Assembly: GCF_034497705.1 (NCBI RefSeq)
Contig: NZ_JAXRUV010000005.1
Location: forward strand, 1-64,000
Source of the DNA: Marinococcus luteus_A
GTDB taxonomy: Bacteria > Bacillota > Bacilli > Bacillales > Marinococcaceae
Reading direction: 5' to 3'
Length of the DNA: 64,000 nt
Shown piece by piece: positions 1-7,622 of the stretch. A program made the position numbers and the translations under genes. A model generated the notes under the pieces. It worked only from the letters and a program-made list of their open reading frames with translations. It was not told the DNA's origin and searched no databases. Positions within the stretch are counted from its first letter, which is position 1. Each line of letters starts with the position of its first letter.

Positions 1-285
1 ACTGACGAAGAGGAATCCACTGAGGACTCCTCTTCTGCTCCTTCTGAGGATGACAGCACTGAAGAAACCGAAGACTCCGGTGGAGAATCATCCACTGACG
101 AAGAGGAATCCACTGAGGACTCCTCTTCTGCTCCTTCTGGGGACGACAGCACTGAAGAAACCGAAGACTCCGGTGGAGAATCATCCACAAATGAAGAAGC
201 CCCTGACGAGAATTCTTCGTCAGAGACTTCTAGTGATACTGAAAATGAAACAGATGAAGGCAGTTCTTCCGAACAAGAAGAGTAA
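1..285 (+). CDS. C-terminal end of an acidic Ser/Glu/Asp-rich repeat protein (5' truncated by window)
   Basis: Frame 1 is open from the first base to a TAA at 283-285, giving 94 residues made almost entirely of Glu, Asp, Ser and Thr. The first 62 codons are two copies of a 93-bp (31-residue) tandem repeat, starting at bases 1 and 94 and beginning TDEEESTEDSSSAPS. They differ in only a few bases (one Glu to Gly change). A degenerate tail ending SSSEQEE follows. No start, signal or anchor is visible because the 5' end is missing. The composition fits a disordered acidic linker or tail. I do not recognise the family, and overlapping ORFs in other frames are shadows of the repeat. Confidence 0.8.
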   Translation, partial: TDEEESTEDSSSAPSEDDSTEETEDSGGESSTDEEESTEDSSSAPSGDDSTEETEDSGGESSTNEEAPDENSSSETSSDTENETDEGSSSEQEE

Positions 286-319
286 GGAATAAAAAGCCAT
301 TATGTATTGAAATTAAGAA

Positions 320-478
320 TTAAGCCATTTGGGCCAGTCCAATCCATACCAGCAATATCGCAATAGGCACTGAAACCATTCCTGCTGTCCGCAGAAAACG
401 TCGATTTTCTTTACTTCCTTTAAATATTAAATAGAAACTTTCCAGTAAAATAATAATACCAATAATTAAAGCAACCAA
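320..478 (-). CDS. small hydrophobic protein, two predicted membrane helices
   Basis: This short minus-strand gene encodes 52 residues from a TTG start at 478. Upstream is a GAAAGGGGG ribosome binding site about 10 nt from the start. The protein has a hydrophobic helix (residues 2-19), a short basic loop (GSKENRR) and a second hydrophobic helix (34-49). It therefore looks like a small two-pass membrane protein with a positively charged loop. It lies between the acidic protein end and the acsA terminator and is transcribed in the same direction as acsA, but beyond that terminator. No family is recognised. The alternative is a chance ORF, but the strong binding site and sustained hydrophobicity argue for a gene. 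Confidence 0.5.
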   Translation of the reverse strand: MVALIIGIIILLESFYLIFKGSKENRRFLRTAGMVSVPIAILLVWIGLAQMA

Positions 479-538
479 AACCGCCTCGCCCCCTTTCTAT
501 TCTTTCTGTATATCATACCTGAAGGGTCATTAGAAATA

Positions 539-577
539 AAGAAGCCTCCGTACTTATTATGTACGGAGGCTTCTTAC
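539..577 (-). terminator. acsA rho-independent terminator
   Basis: A near-perfect inverted repeat AAGAAGCCTCCGTAC / GTACGGAGGCTTCTT with a 7-nt loop lies just downstream of the acsA stop codon on the minus strand. Confidence 0.85.
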
Positions 578-588
578 ATTTTCGCACT

Positions 589-2307
589 CTAGTCTTCCAT
601 AGTAGAAAGATCACCAGTAGGCAGATCAAGCTCCCATGCTTTCAAGACACGGCGCATAATCTTACCACTTCTTGTTTTCGGAAGTGATTTACGGAATTCA
701 ATTTCTTTCGGTGCAACGTGACCAGCAAGTTCTTTTTTCACGAAGTTTTGAATTTCTTCCTTCAACTCGTCTGAAGCTTCATATCCTTCCCGCAGGGCTA
801 CAAATGCTTTGATGATTTCCCCGCGTACCGGATCCGGCTTGCCAATAACCCCTGCTTCACCTACAGCCGGGTGTTCAACCAGTTTGCTTTCTACTTCAAA
901 TGGTCCGACTCTCTCACCAGCAGTCATGATAACGTCATCTACACGGCCCTGGAACCAGAAGTAGCCATCTTCGTCCATATACGCAGAGTCACCGGATACG
1001 TACCAGCCATTTAATTCAAAGTAGCTGTCATATTTTTCTTTTCTATTCCAGATAGCTCTCATCATTGCCGGCCAGGTTGGCTTGATAGCCAGATTACCCA
1101 TTCGATTCGGCGGAAGCTCATTGCCCTGATCATCGACAATTGCTCCGTAGACTCCTGGGATTGGTTTCCCCATGGAACCGGCTTTAATTGTCATTGCCGG
1201 GTAGTTACATATCATCATTGCACCTGTTTCTGTCATCCACCATGTGTCATGAATGCGGAGATTGAACGCTTTTTCGCCCCAGCGTACCACTTCTGGATTT
1301 AACGGCTCCCCGACACTCAAAATGTGTCGCAGCGAAGAAAGATCATATTCTTTCACAAGTTCGTCCCCGGCACTCATGAGCATCCGGAAAGCAGTTGGTG
1401 CACTGTACCATACGGATACATTGTACCGATCCAAAGTATCATACCAGTCCTGTGCGCTGAAGCGTCCGCCGCGCACCACGTTTGTTACTCCGGCAAGCCA
1501 TGGACCGAATATGCCGTAGGATGTGCCGGTTACCCAGCCCGGATCGGCTGTACACCAGTATACATCCCCGTCTTTCAAATCCAACACCCATTTCGCTGTC
1601 TGATAATGCTGTATCATCGCATTGTGTACGTGATAAACACCCTTGGGCTTTCCAGTAGAGCCTGAAGTATAATGCAGAATCAGTCCGTCTTCACGGTCTA
1701 CCCATTCCGGTTCAAAATCGCTGCCTGCCTGCTGAAGTCTTGCATCAAAATCCAAAAATCCGCCTTTTTCATCGTCTACGCCTCCGTGGATGAACACCGT
1801 TTCCAGATTTGGAAGGTCATCAAACGGTACCCGTTCTACTAACTGAGGCGTTGTAACGAGTGCTTTTGCTTCGCTGTCTTCAAGACGGTCCCGGACAGCT
1901 CCTTCCATGAAGGCTTCAAACAATGGGCCAACGATAGCGCCCACTTTAACTGCTCCGAGAAGAGCAAAGTAAAGTTCGGGAGAACGGGACATGAAAATGA
2001 AGACACGGTCTCCTTTCTCAATACCTGCTTCCTTCATTACATTTGCTGCTTTGTTTGTGTATTTTTTCATATCCGCAAATGTATACTCCTCTTTGCGGCT
2101 TCCATCTAAATAATGAAGTGCTACCTGATTTTGCTTATCAGGATTCTCAGCATGGCGATCAATTGCTTCATATGCCATGTTTACTTTTCCTGTTTCGTAC
2201 CAAGAGAATTGTTTTTCGATTTCCGACCAGTCAAAGTTTTGTTTTGCTTCTTCGTAGTCTTGTAGGTTGTAATTTCCGTCAATTGGTGGAAGCGTTTGCA
2301 CTTTCAT
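589..2307 (-). CDS. acsA: acetyl-CoA synthetase (acetate-CoA ligase)
   Basis: AcsA converts acetate, ATP and CoA to acetyl-CoA via acetyl-AMP in the cytoplasm, letting cells reuse excreted acetate. The 572-residue product matches the B. subtilis AcsA length. It shows the adenylate-forming P-loop (HYTSGSTGKPKG), the WWMTETG motif, the YVSGDSA/GRVDDVI region and the C-terminal PKTRSGKIMRR segment whose lysine is the acetylation site controlled by AcuA and AcuC in B. subtilis. The start at 2307 is preferred over an in-frame ATG at 2316 because AAGGGA lies 9 nt upstream. It is divergent from acuABC. A cre-like site sits in its first codons (2287-2300), which predicts glucose repression. Confidence 0.97.
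   Translation of the reverse strand: MKVQTLPPIDGNYNLQDYEEAKQNFDWSEIEKQFSWYETGKVNMAYEAIDRHAENPDKQNQVALHYLDGSRKEEYTFADMKKYTNKAANVMKEAGIEKGDRVFIFMSRSPELYFALLGAVKVGAIVGPLFEAFMEGAVRDRLEDSEAKALVTTPQLVERVPFDDLPNLETVFIHGGVDDEKGGFLDFDARLQQAGSDFEPEWVDREDGLILHYTSGSTGKPKGVYHVHNAMIQHYQTAKWVLDLKDGDVYWCTADPGWVTGTSYGIFGPWLAGVTNVVRGGRFSAQDWYDTLDRYNVSVWYSAPTAFRMLMSAGDELVKEYDLSSLRHILSVGEPLNPEVVRWGEKAFNLRIHDTWWMTETGAMMICNYPAMTIKAGSMGKPIPGVYGAIVDDQGNELPPNRMGNLAIKPTWPAMMRAIWNRKEKYDSYFELNGWYVSGDSAYMDEDGYFWFQGRVDDVIMTAGERVGPFEVESKLVEHPAVGEAGVIGKPDPVRGEIIKAFVALREGYEASDELKEEIQNFVKKELAGHVAPKEIEFRKSLPKTRSGKIMRRVLKAWELDLPTGDLSTMED
2287..2300. promoter_or_regulatory. cre-like site (CcpA operator) inside the 5' end of acsA
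   Basis: TGGAAGCGTTTGCA matches the CcpA consensus TGNAANCGNWWNCA at every fixed position. It lies about +42 to +55 from the predicted acsA start point, in a position expected to block elongation or initiation. The ccpA gene is 3 kb away. Confidence 0.6.
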
Positions 2308-2348
2308 TTGAAACATTCCCTTCTGTCGATCTTGATTTGCACAAATTC

Positions 2349-2377
2349 ATTATAATATAAGTTCATACATTGTTCAA
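2349..2377 (-). promoter_or_regulatory. sigma-A promoter of acsA
   Basis: On the minus strand TTGAAC (2377-2372) and TATAAT (2354-2349) are separated by exactly 17 nt, giving a start point near 2342 and a leader of about 35 nt. Confidence 0.75.
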
Positions 2378-2480
2378 TTCTTTCATTTCTTAATATTCTC
2401 ATTTCTTCCACCAATCTGAAGTAATTTTCTGATATGATAATAATGTAAGCAGTACCATAGGTGGATGAAGGATGGTGTAC

Positions 2481-3113
2481 ATGATTCACAAAAAGACCTA
2501 TTATTCCAGGGAAATCGCATGGAACAACCACACTTTGCTCATGGAAGGCCCTGTTTCTGGTAAAACACTTCACGATTACGACTTTCATCCAGGCCTTACA
2601 GCGTTTCGCTCCCATGAAGAACAAAAAAAGGCATTGATTGGCATTGCTGATCTTCCTGAAGGGCGTATTAATATTGTCGCTGATGGCAAAACGATTGTCG
2701 GCTATGTCACATTTGTCTATCCGGATCCTTTAGAACGCTGGTCAGAAGCCCGGTTGGACAGTCTCCTGGAGCTTGGGGCCATAGAAATAGCCAAAGAGTA
2801 CAGGGGAGCTAAAATTGGCAAACGTCTGTTAGAGTTTTCTGTGCTCGATGATGCCATGGAAGACTATATTATTATTACCACAGAATACTACTGGCACTGG
2901 GATCTTAAATCAAGCGGCTTAACCGTCTGGGAATATAGAAAACTTATGGAAAAAATGATGAATGCCGGCGGGCTCGAATGGATGGCAACTGACGATCCTG
3001 AAATTTGCTCTCACCCCGCAAATTGTTTAATGGTAAGAATAGGCTCACGTGTATCAGATACCGATATTCAACAATTTGATAATGTTCGTTTTACTAATAA
3101 ATTTATGTTTTAA
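2481..3113 (+). CDS. acuA: acetoin utilisation protein AcuA, protein lysine acetyltransferase (GNAT)
   Basis: AcuA acetylates the catalytic lysine of AcsA and switches it off. The product has the GNAT fold with the acetyl-CoA loop around EYRGAKIGKRLLE, and conserved AcuA segments YPDPLERWSEA, TTEYYWHWDL and MEKMMNAGG. Starting at the ATG at 2481 gives 210 residues, the B. subtilis length. It is preferred over ATG 2472 because GAAGG lies 9 nt upstream. It is the first gene of acuABC, divergent from its target acsA. An extended -10 (TGATATGAT, 2430-2438) is a possible promoter, with no clear -35. Confidence 0.95.
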   Translation: MIHKKTYYSREIAWNNHTLLMEGPVSGKTLHDYDFHPGLTAFRSHEEQKKALIGIADLPEGRINIVADGKTIVGYVTFVYPDPLERWSEARLDSLLELGAIEIAKEYRGAKIGKRLLEFSVLDDAMEDYIIITTEYYWHWDLKSSGLTVWEYRKLMEKMMNAGGLEWMATDDPEICSHPANCLMVRIGSRVSDTDIQQFDNVRFTNKFMF

Positions 3114-3140
3114 CCGCCTGCACAGAGGAGGAATGTTTGC

Positions 3141-3788
3141 TTGTTCGTGGAAGAAATTATGGTTAAAGACGTCATAACAATTGAACGCACCACGCTTATA
3201 CGCACAGCTTTAGAGCTTTTGGAAAAGCACCGCATCCGGCATATACCTGTGATTGACGAAAATCGTTATGTCGTTGGTATTGTAGCGGACAGGGATATCC
3301 GCGATGCCAGCCCTTCCATTTTTCAGCCTGGCGATGACAAAAAAGAATTGGAACAGCCCGTTTCTACAATTATGACTTTTCCCGTCATCACCATCATGTC
3401 CTATGATCTGATGGCTGATGCTGCAGTAGTCTTATATGAGAACGATATCAGTGCTCTCCCTGTCGTTTCCTCAGACGATAAACTGGTCGGCATACTAACT
3501 GAAACCAACGTTCTGCATACGTTAGTAAAGATGACAGGAGCCAATCAGCCGTCCTCTCAGATAGACGTTGTTGTTCCTAATTTATCCGGGCAGCTGGCAG
3601 AATTATCATTGATTTTTAAAGAAAAAGGGACAAATGTTATCAGTGTACTGCTCTTTCCACACAATGAAATTGATAAGCAGGTGCTCAGCTTCCGGGTGCA
3701 GACAATGGACCCCCGAAGGCTGATTGCCGCCATTGAAGAAAAAGGGTACACCGTACAATGGCCGAGAATGCCGGAGCCGGGATCATGA
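3141..3788 (+). CDS. acuB: acetoin utilisation protein AcuB (tandem CBS plus ACT-like domain)
   Basis: The 215-residue product starts at TTG 3141 with GAGGAGG 9 nt upstream. Two CBS motifs span residues about 5-60 (MVKDVITIERTT...HIPVIDENRYVVGIV) and 78-130 (IMTFPVITIMS...LPVVSSDDKLVGILTE). An ACT-like domain (about 140-210) follows. CBS pairs usually bind adenine nucleotides, so a sensory role in AcuA/AcuC control is reasonable, but the exact function is not established. Its stop overlaps the acuC start as ATGA, which indicates translational coupling. Confidence 0.93.
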   Translation: MFVEEIMVKDVITIERTTLIRTALELLEKHRIRHIPVIDENRYVVGIVADRDIRDASPSIFQPGDDKKELEQPVSTIMTFPVITIMSYDLMADAAVVLYENDISALPVVSSDDKLVGILTETNVLHTLVKMTGANQPSSQIDVVVPNLSGQLAELSLIFKEKGTNVISVLLFPHNEIDKQVLSFRVQTMDPRRLIAAIEEKGYTVQWPRMPEPGS

Positions 3789-4951
3789 CAATGAATCACG
3801 CTCTCGTTTATTCTCCGGATATGCCGCAGTACAAATTTAATGACGATCATCCTTTCAGCCCCCTTCGTCAGCAAATTACCTTTGATCTGCTACTGGAAAT
3901 GGGGGCAATCAATGATAATCAGCTCATTCCGTCACGGATGGCAACGGACGAAGAAATAATGCTTGTACACGACCAACATTACGTAGAGGCAGTTAAAGCG
4001 GCAGGAAAAGGCGAGCTTAGTATTGGCGTTGCAAACAACTACGGCCTGGGAACGGAAGATACACCTATTTTTGACCATATGCACGAAGCTTCTGCCACGC
4101 TTGTCGGCGGTACTCTTCAGGCTGTTGAAGCAGTTCTTTCCGGGAAAGCAACTCATGCCTTCCACCTTGGCGGAGGTCTGCATCATGGCTTTCAGGGAAA
4201 GGCTTCGGGCTTTTGTGTATATAATGACAGCTCCATTGCCATTGAATACGCCCGTAAACAATTCGGTGCACGCGTTTTATATGTTGATACCGATGCCCAC
4301 CACGGAGATGGAGTCCAGTTTTCTTTTTACGAGGAACCGGATGTTTGCACACTATCAATTCATGAAACAGGAAGATACCTGTTTCCAGGCACCGGCAGTG
4401 TTGGTGAGAAAGGCGCCGGGCAGGGCTACGGTACTTCCATCAATATACCAGTGGACGCCTTTACAGAGGATGAGTCCTTTCTGCATTGCTATGAGACAGC
4501 ATTGCGGGAAGCAGCCGAGTTTTTCAAACCAGACGTCATTTTTACACTTAACGGGGCAGACGCGCACTATTTCGATCCACTCACTCATCTCTCCTTAAGC
4601 ATTGAATCATACAAGGCCATTCCTGCTATCGCCCATCAAGTAGCCCATGAATACTGCGAAGGCAGATGGATTGCAGTCGGTGGCGGAGGTTACGATATGT
4701 GGAGAGTCGTACCAAGAGCCTGGGCAGCCGTATGGCTTGAAATGAGTGAACAGACCCAATTATACGAACAAAACTGTCCAGAAGAATGGCGGAGCCGCTG
4801 GGGAACAAATGCGCCTATCGAGCTTCCAACCAAATGGCTGGACCCGGAGCAAATGTATGCCCCTATCCCCAGACGACCGGAAATTGAAGAAAAAAATATA
4901 CGTTCATTAGAAAAAGCCCTTTTTCATATTAGAAATGAAAAAAAGCCGTGA
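3785..4951 (+). CDS. acuC: AcuC, protein lysine deacetylase (class I histone deacetylase family)
   Basis: AcuC removes the acetyl group from AcsA and restores activity. The 388-residue product contains the HDAC catalytic and zinc motifs: LGGGLHHGF, VDTDAHHGDGVQ and the later GADAHYFDPL and AVGGGGYD loops. The start at 3785 overlaps the acuB stop by ATGA and has GGAG 8 nt upstream. The longer ATG at 3758 lies inside acuB without a binding site. The gene ends 9 bp before a terminator shared with convergent ccpA. In B. subtilis motPS stator genes lie between acuC and ccpA, but here there are none. Confidence 0.95.
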   Translation: MTMNHALVYSPDMPQYKFNDDHPFSPLRQQITFDLLLEMGAINDNQLIPSRMATDEEIMLVHDQHYVEAVKAAGKGELSIGVANNYGLGTEDTPIFDHMHEASATLVGGTLQAVEAVLSGKATHAFHLGGGLHHGFQGKASGFCVYNDSSIAIEYARKQFGARVLYVDTDAHHGDGVQFSFYEEPDVCTLSIHETGRYLFPGTGSVGEKGAGQGYGTSINIPVDAFTEDESFLHCYETALREAAEFFKPDVIFTLNGADAHYFDPLTHLSLSIESYKAIPAIAHQVAHEYCEGRWIAVGGGGYDMWRVVPRAWAAVWLEMSEQTQLYEQNCPEEWRSRWGTNAPIELPTKWLDPEQMYAPIPRRPEIEEKNIRSLEKALFHIRNEKKP

Positions 4952-4959
4952 TAATATAA

Positions 4960-4993
4960 AAATAAGGGAAGCAGCCAGGCTGCTTCCCTTATT
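4960..4993. terminator. bidirectional terminator between acuC and ccpA
   Basis: The inverted repeat AATAAGGGAAGCAGCC / GGCTGCTTCCCTTATT has A/T tracts on both sides. It serves the convergent acuABC and ccpA transcripts, and the ccpA stop codon (4989-4991) lies inside it. Confidence 0.85.
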
Positions 4994-5999
4994 TTTCGGG
5001 GATAGTCGTTGATTGTCTGTACTCCAGACGGTGTGGAAGGACTACAGTGCTTTCATCCACTTCCTCTTTGTTCATAAATTTCGTCAAAAGCCGCATTGAA
5101 ACTGCTCCGATATCATACATCGGCTGTACTACAGTCGTTAATGTCGGCCTAACCATGGTAGCAAGACGTGTATTATCAAAGCCGATGACGTTAACCTGCT
5201 CCGGTACGCTGAAGCCATCATCCTGAAGCCCGTGAATAACACCAAGAGCCATTTCGTCTGTAGAAGCAAAAATAGCAGTTGGAGGGTTTTCAAGCTTCAT
5301 CAGGGACTGGGCAGCCCGTAGTCCGGAATCATATGAATAATCTCCTACTGTTACTAATTCTTCTTCAAAAGTAATATTGTTTTTATTCAGAGCTTCCTTA
5401 TATCCGCTGAATTTTTTATATCCATTTACCGGATCTTCAAGAGAGCCGGAAACCATACCGATTCTTTGGTGGCCGCCTTCGATCAGTTCTTCTACAGCAT
5501 CAAAAGCAGCATCTGCATAATCAATATTTACTGAAGGCACTTCCTTATTTTCATCAACTGTTGCAGCCAGAACGATCGGCACCGGGGAGTGCTTGAACTG
5601 TTCTACATGCTCCTCAGTAATTTCGCCGCCCATAAATACAATCCCATCCACCTGTTTTTCAAGCAGCGTATTAATCAGATTGATTTCCCGGTCTTTATTC
5701 TGATCGGAGTTGCTCAGAATGATATTGTATTTATACATCATCGCAATGTCTTCTATCCCGCGGGCCAGTTCAGCAAAGAAAATGCTTGATATATCCGGAA
5801 TAATCACACCGACAGTGGTCGTTTTTTTGCTTGCAAGACCACGTGCTACAGCGTTTGGACGATAGCCGAGCCCTTCAATGGCATCCAGCACCTTTTTTCT
5901 TGTAGCTGGCTTCACGTTTGGATTGCCGTTCACCACACGCGAGACGGTCGCCATCGAAACGCCAGCCTCTCTTGCTACATCATAAATTGTTGTATTCAC
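4989..5999 (-). CDS. ccpA: catabolite control protein CcpA (LacI family)
   Basis: CcpA with HPr-Ser46-P binds cre sites and is the master carbon catabolite regulator of Firmicutes. The 336-residue product has the LacI helix-turn-helix and hinge at its N-terminus (TIYDVAREAGVSMATVSRVVNG, then RPNAVARGLASKKT). A periplasmic-binding-like core with the CcpA-type dimer and corepressor surface follows. The start is GTG at 5999 with GAAGGAGG 8 nt upstream. It follows the DAHP synthase gene, as in B. subtilis. Two candidate promoters and a cre-like site upstream suggest its own transcription and possible autoregulation. Confidence 0.96.
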   Translation of the reverse strand: MNTTIYDVAREAGVSMATVSRVVNGNPNVKPATRKKVLDAIEGLGYRPNAVARGLASKKTTTVGVIIPDISSIFFAELARGIEDIAMMYKYNIILSNSDQNKDREINLINTLLEKQVDGIVFMGGEITEEHVEQFKHSPVPIVLAATVDENKEVPSVNIDYADAAFDAVEELIEGGHQRIGMVSGSLEDPVNGYKKFSGYKEALNKNNITFEEELVTVGDYSYDSGLRAAQSLMKLENPPTAIFASTDEMALGVIHGLQDDGFSVPEQVNVIGFDNTRLATMVRPTLTTVVQPMYDIGAVSMRLLTKFMNKEEVDESTVVLPHRLEYRQSTTIPEK

Positions 6000-6049
6000 T
6001 AGTAATCCTCCTTCAAGTCCCTTTCATCCACTTCTTAACAGATGATGCT

Positions 6050-6079
6050 ATCATATAATAATGGTTATCGCCTCTGCAA
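6050..6079 (-). promoter_or_regulatory. proximal ccpA promoter (sigma-A)
   Basis: On the minus strand TTGCAG (6079-6074) and TATGAT (6055-6050) are spaced 18 nt, about 50 nt upstream of the ccpA start. Confidence 0.5.
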
Positions 6080-6225
6080 TTCATTTATGAAAACTTTTCA
6101 TAACTTCCTATTCAACAAAGTAAGTTCCGGGTTGTTCTTTTCTTCACAATCACAGATTTTCCAATCATACCATATTAAGCGCAAAACGTCTTTATTCTTG
6201 ATTTGGCTTGTTTTCAATTGTTTTC

Positions 6226-6268
6226 ATTTTACTATGTTTTCATGCTTGTTTTCAAGAAAACGCTATCA
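6226..6268 (-). promoter_or_regulatory. distal ccpA promoter with overlapping cre-like site
   Basis: TTGAAA (6255-6250) and TAAAAT (6231-6226) are spaced 18 nt on the minus strand. Abutting the -35 is TGATAGCGTTTTCT (6268-6255), which differs from the cre consensus TGWNANCGNTNWCA only in the last base. The 341-bp ccpA/aroA gap holds these elements, the proximal promoter and the aroA terminator. Confidence 0.4.
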
Positions 6269-6302
6269 AATAATTTAAATTAATCAGCAGGACTTATCAC
6301 AT

Positions 6303-6331
6303 AAAAAAGCACAGGAAGCCCTGTGCTTTCT
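6303..6331 (-). terminator. terminator of the DAHP synthase gene
   Basis: Hairpin AAAGCACAGG / CCTGTGCTTT with a short AAGC loop lies immediately 3' of the gene on the minus strand and is followed by a T-rich tract. Confidence 0.8.
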
Positions 6332-6340
6332 TGTGCTGAA

Positions 6341-7417
6341 TTATGATTTGTATAATCCGGAAGCCCGTAAAGAATCCAGGAACGATTCAAATTGAGCAAG
6401 ATCCATTTGCTGAGCGGAATCAGAAAGAGCGACAGCTGGATCAGGGTGTACTTCAGCCATAACTGCATCTGCACCGATAGCAAATGCTGCACGTGCTGTT
6501 GGTTCAAGCAGATCTCTTCTGCCCGTAGAGTGTGTCACATCCACCATTACTGGAAGGTGTGTTTCTTTTTTTAGAATTGGTACTGCAGAAATATCGAGGG
6601 TGTTTCTCGTTGCTTTTTCGTACGTACGGATGCCGCGTTCGCAAAGAATAATATTTTCATTCCCTTTAGCCAGAATGTATTCGGCGCCTTTAATCAATTC
6701 ATCAATAGTCGAAGACATCCCGCGTTTCATTAAGACAGGTTTGTCTACGCCACCCACTTCTTTTAATAGTTCAAAGTTCTGGGAGTTTCTCGCGCCGACC
6801 TGAATAACGTCGAGGTAATCCAGTGACATCTCTACATCCTGCGGGCTCACAATTTCGCTGATCACTACCATATCCAGCTCATCAGCTACACGGCGCAGAA
6901 TTTCAAGGCCTTCCTTGCCAAGTCCCTGGAAATCGTACGGGGAAGTTCTCGGTTTGAATGCCCCGCCGCGCAGAAGGCGAATGCCCTGGCTTTTCATGAA
7001 TTTAGCTACTTCATACACCTGTTCGTAGCTTTCCACGGAACAAGGACCTGCAACAAGACGCTGAGAACCGTCTCCGATTTTCTCGCCTTTCAGGTCAACA
7101 ATTGTATCTTCAGGCTTTTTCTTACGGGAGACCAGCAGTTCTTTACGATTATCGTCTTCCTGAAGCTCAAGGCCTGCCTGGAAGATTTGTTTGAAAATAT
7201 GCTGAACCGTGGAAGTGTAGAAAGGCCCTTCGTTATGTTCTGCAATATGATCAAGCATATGGCGCTCACGTACCGGATCGAATCGCTTCTGTCCAGACTT
7301 GCTTTTTACGTCCCCGATTTCCCGGACTAGGCGTCCACGTTCATTAATCAGTTCCAACAGCTTTACGTTCACATCATCCAATTGTTCTCTCAGGGCATCT
7401 AACTGTTCGTTACTCAT
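6341..7417 (-). CDS. aroA: bifunctional chorismate mutase / 3-deoxy-7-phosphoheptulonate synthase
   Basis: The enzyme condenses phosphoenolpyruvate and erythrose 4-phosphate to DAHP, the first step to aromatic amino acids. It carries an N-terminal AroQ-type chorismate mutase domain (about residues 1-85) that serves as the feedback sensor in Bacillus. The DAHP synthase barrel follows, with VAGPCSVES, LLRGGAFKPRTSPYDFQG, QVGARNSQN and VDVTHSTGRRD. Using the ATG at 7417 gives 358 residues, the B. subtilis length, with AAGGAG 8 nt upstream. The in-frame start at 7438 lacks a binding site. The gene is also called aroG; it precedes ccpA but is separated from it by a terminator. Confidence 0.95.
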   Translation of the reverse strand: MSNEQLDALREQLDDVNVKLLELINERGRLVREIGDVKSKSGQKRFDPVRERHMLDHIAEHNEGPFYTSTVQHIFKQIFQAGLELQEDDNRKELLVSRKKKPEDTIVDLKGEKIGDGSQRLVAGPCSVESYEQVYEVAKFMKSQGIRLLRGGAFKPRTSPYDFQGLGKEGLEILRRVADELDMVVISEIVSPQDVEMSLDYLDVIQVGARNSQNFELLKEVGGVDKPVLMKRGMSSTIDELIKGAEYILAKGNENIILCERGIRTYEKATRNTLDISAVPILKKETHLPVMVDVTHSTGRRDLLEPTARAAFAIGADAVMAEVHPDPAVALSDSAQQMDLAQFESFLDSLRASGLYKS

Positions 7418-7463
7418 ACTCTCCACTCCTTCAGTCAATTACTTATCTTTTCGATTACGCCCC

Positions 7464-7492
7464 ATTATAAACGAAGAATTCTGTTCTGTCAG
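7464..7492 (-). promoter_or_regulatory. sigma-A promoter of aroA
   Basis: CTGACA (7492-7487) and TATAAT (7469-7464) lie on the minus strand with 17-nt spacing, about 45 nt upstream of the start codon. Confidence 0.7.
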
Positions 7493-7512
7493 CCCTTTTT
7501 TCTTTATTTCTT

Positions 7513-7538
7513 AAACGCTTTTAAGTATTAAAGCGTTT
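7513..7538. repeat. 26-bp dyad upstream of the aroA promoter
   Basis: AAACGCTTT (7513-7521) and AAAGCGTTT (7530-7538) form a perfect 9-bp inverted repeat with an 8-nt centre, about 20 bp upstream of the aroA -35. It could be an operator or a weak hairpin. No regulator can be named. Confidence 0.45.
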
Positions 7539-7586
7539 TTACCTTTAGAATAAGCTTTTCGTCTATATTTGATTAAAAAAACATAT

Positions 7587-7613
7587 TAAAAACCGCTGCG
7601 TTTGACGCAACGG
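7587..7613 (-). terminator. ytxH terminator
   Basis: On the minus strand CCGTTGCGT and ACGCAGCGG pair around a CAA loop and are followed by TTTTT. Confidence 0.8.
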
Positions 7614-7622
7614 CCTTAACTT

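Noticed and set aside
50..292. 80-codon plus-strand ORF in the acidic repeat region
   Set aside because: It is an out-of-frame, Lys/Pro/Leu-rich shadow of the real acidic frame 1-285, which lacks an ATG only because it is cut by the window edge.
4023..4598. 191-codon plus-strand ORF
   Set aside because: It is a different frame of acuC; the AcuC frame carries all deacetylase motifs.
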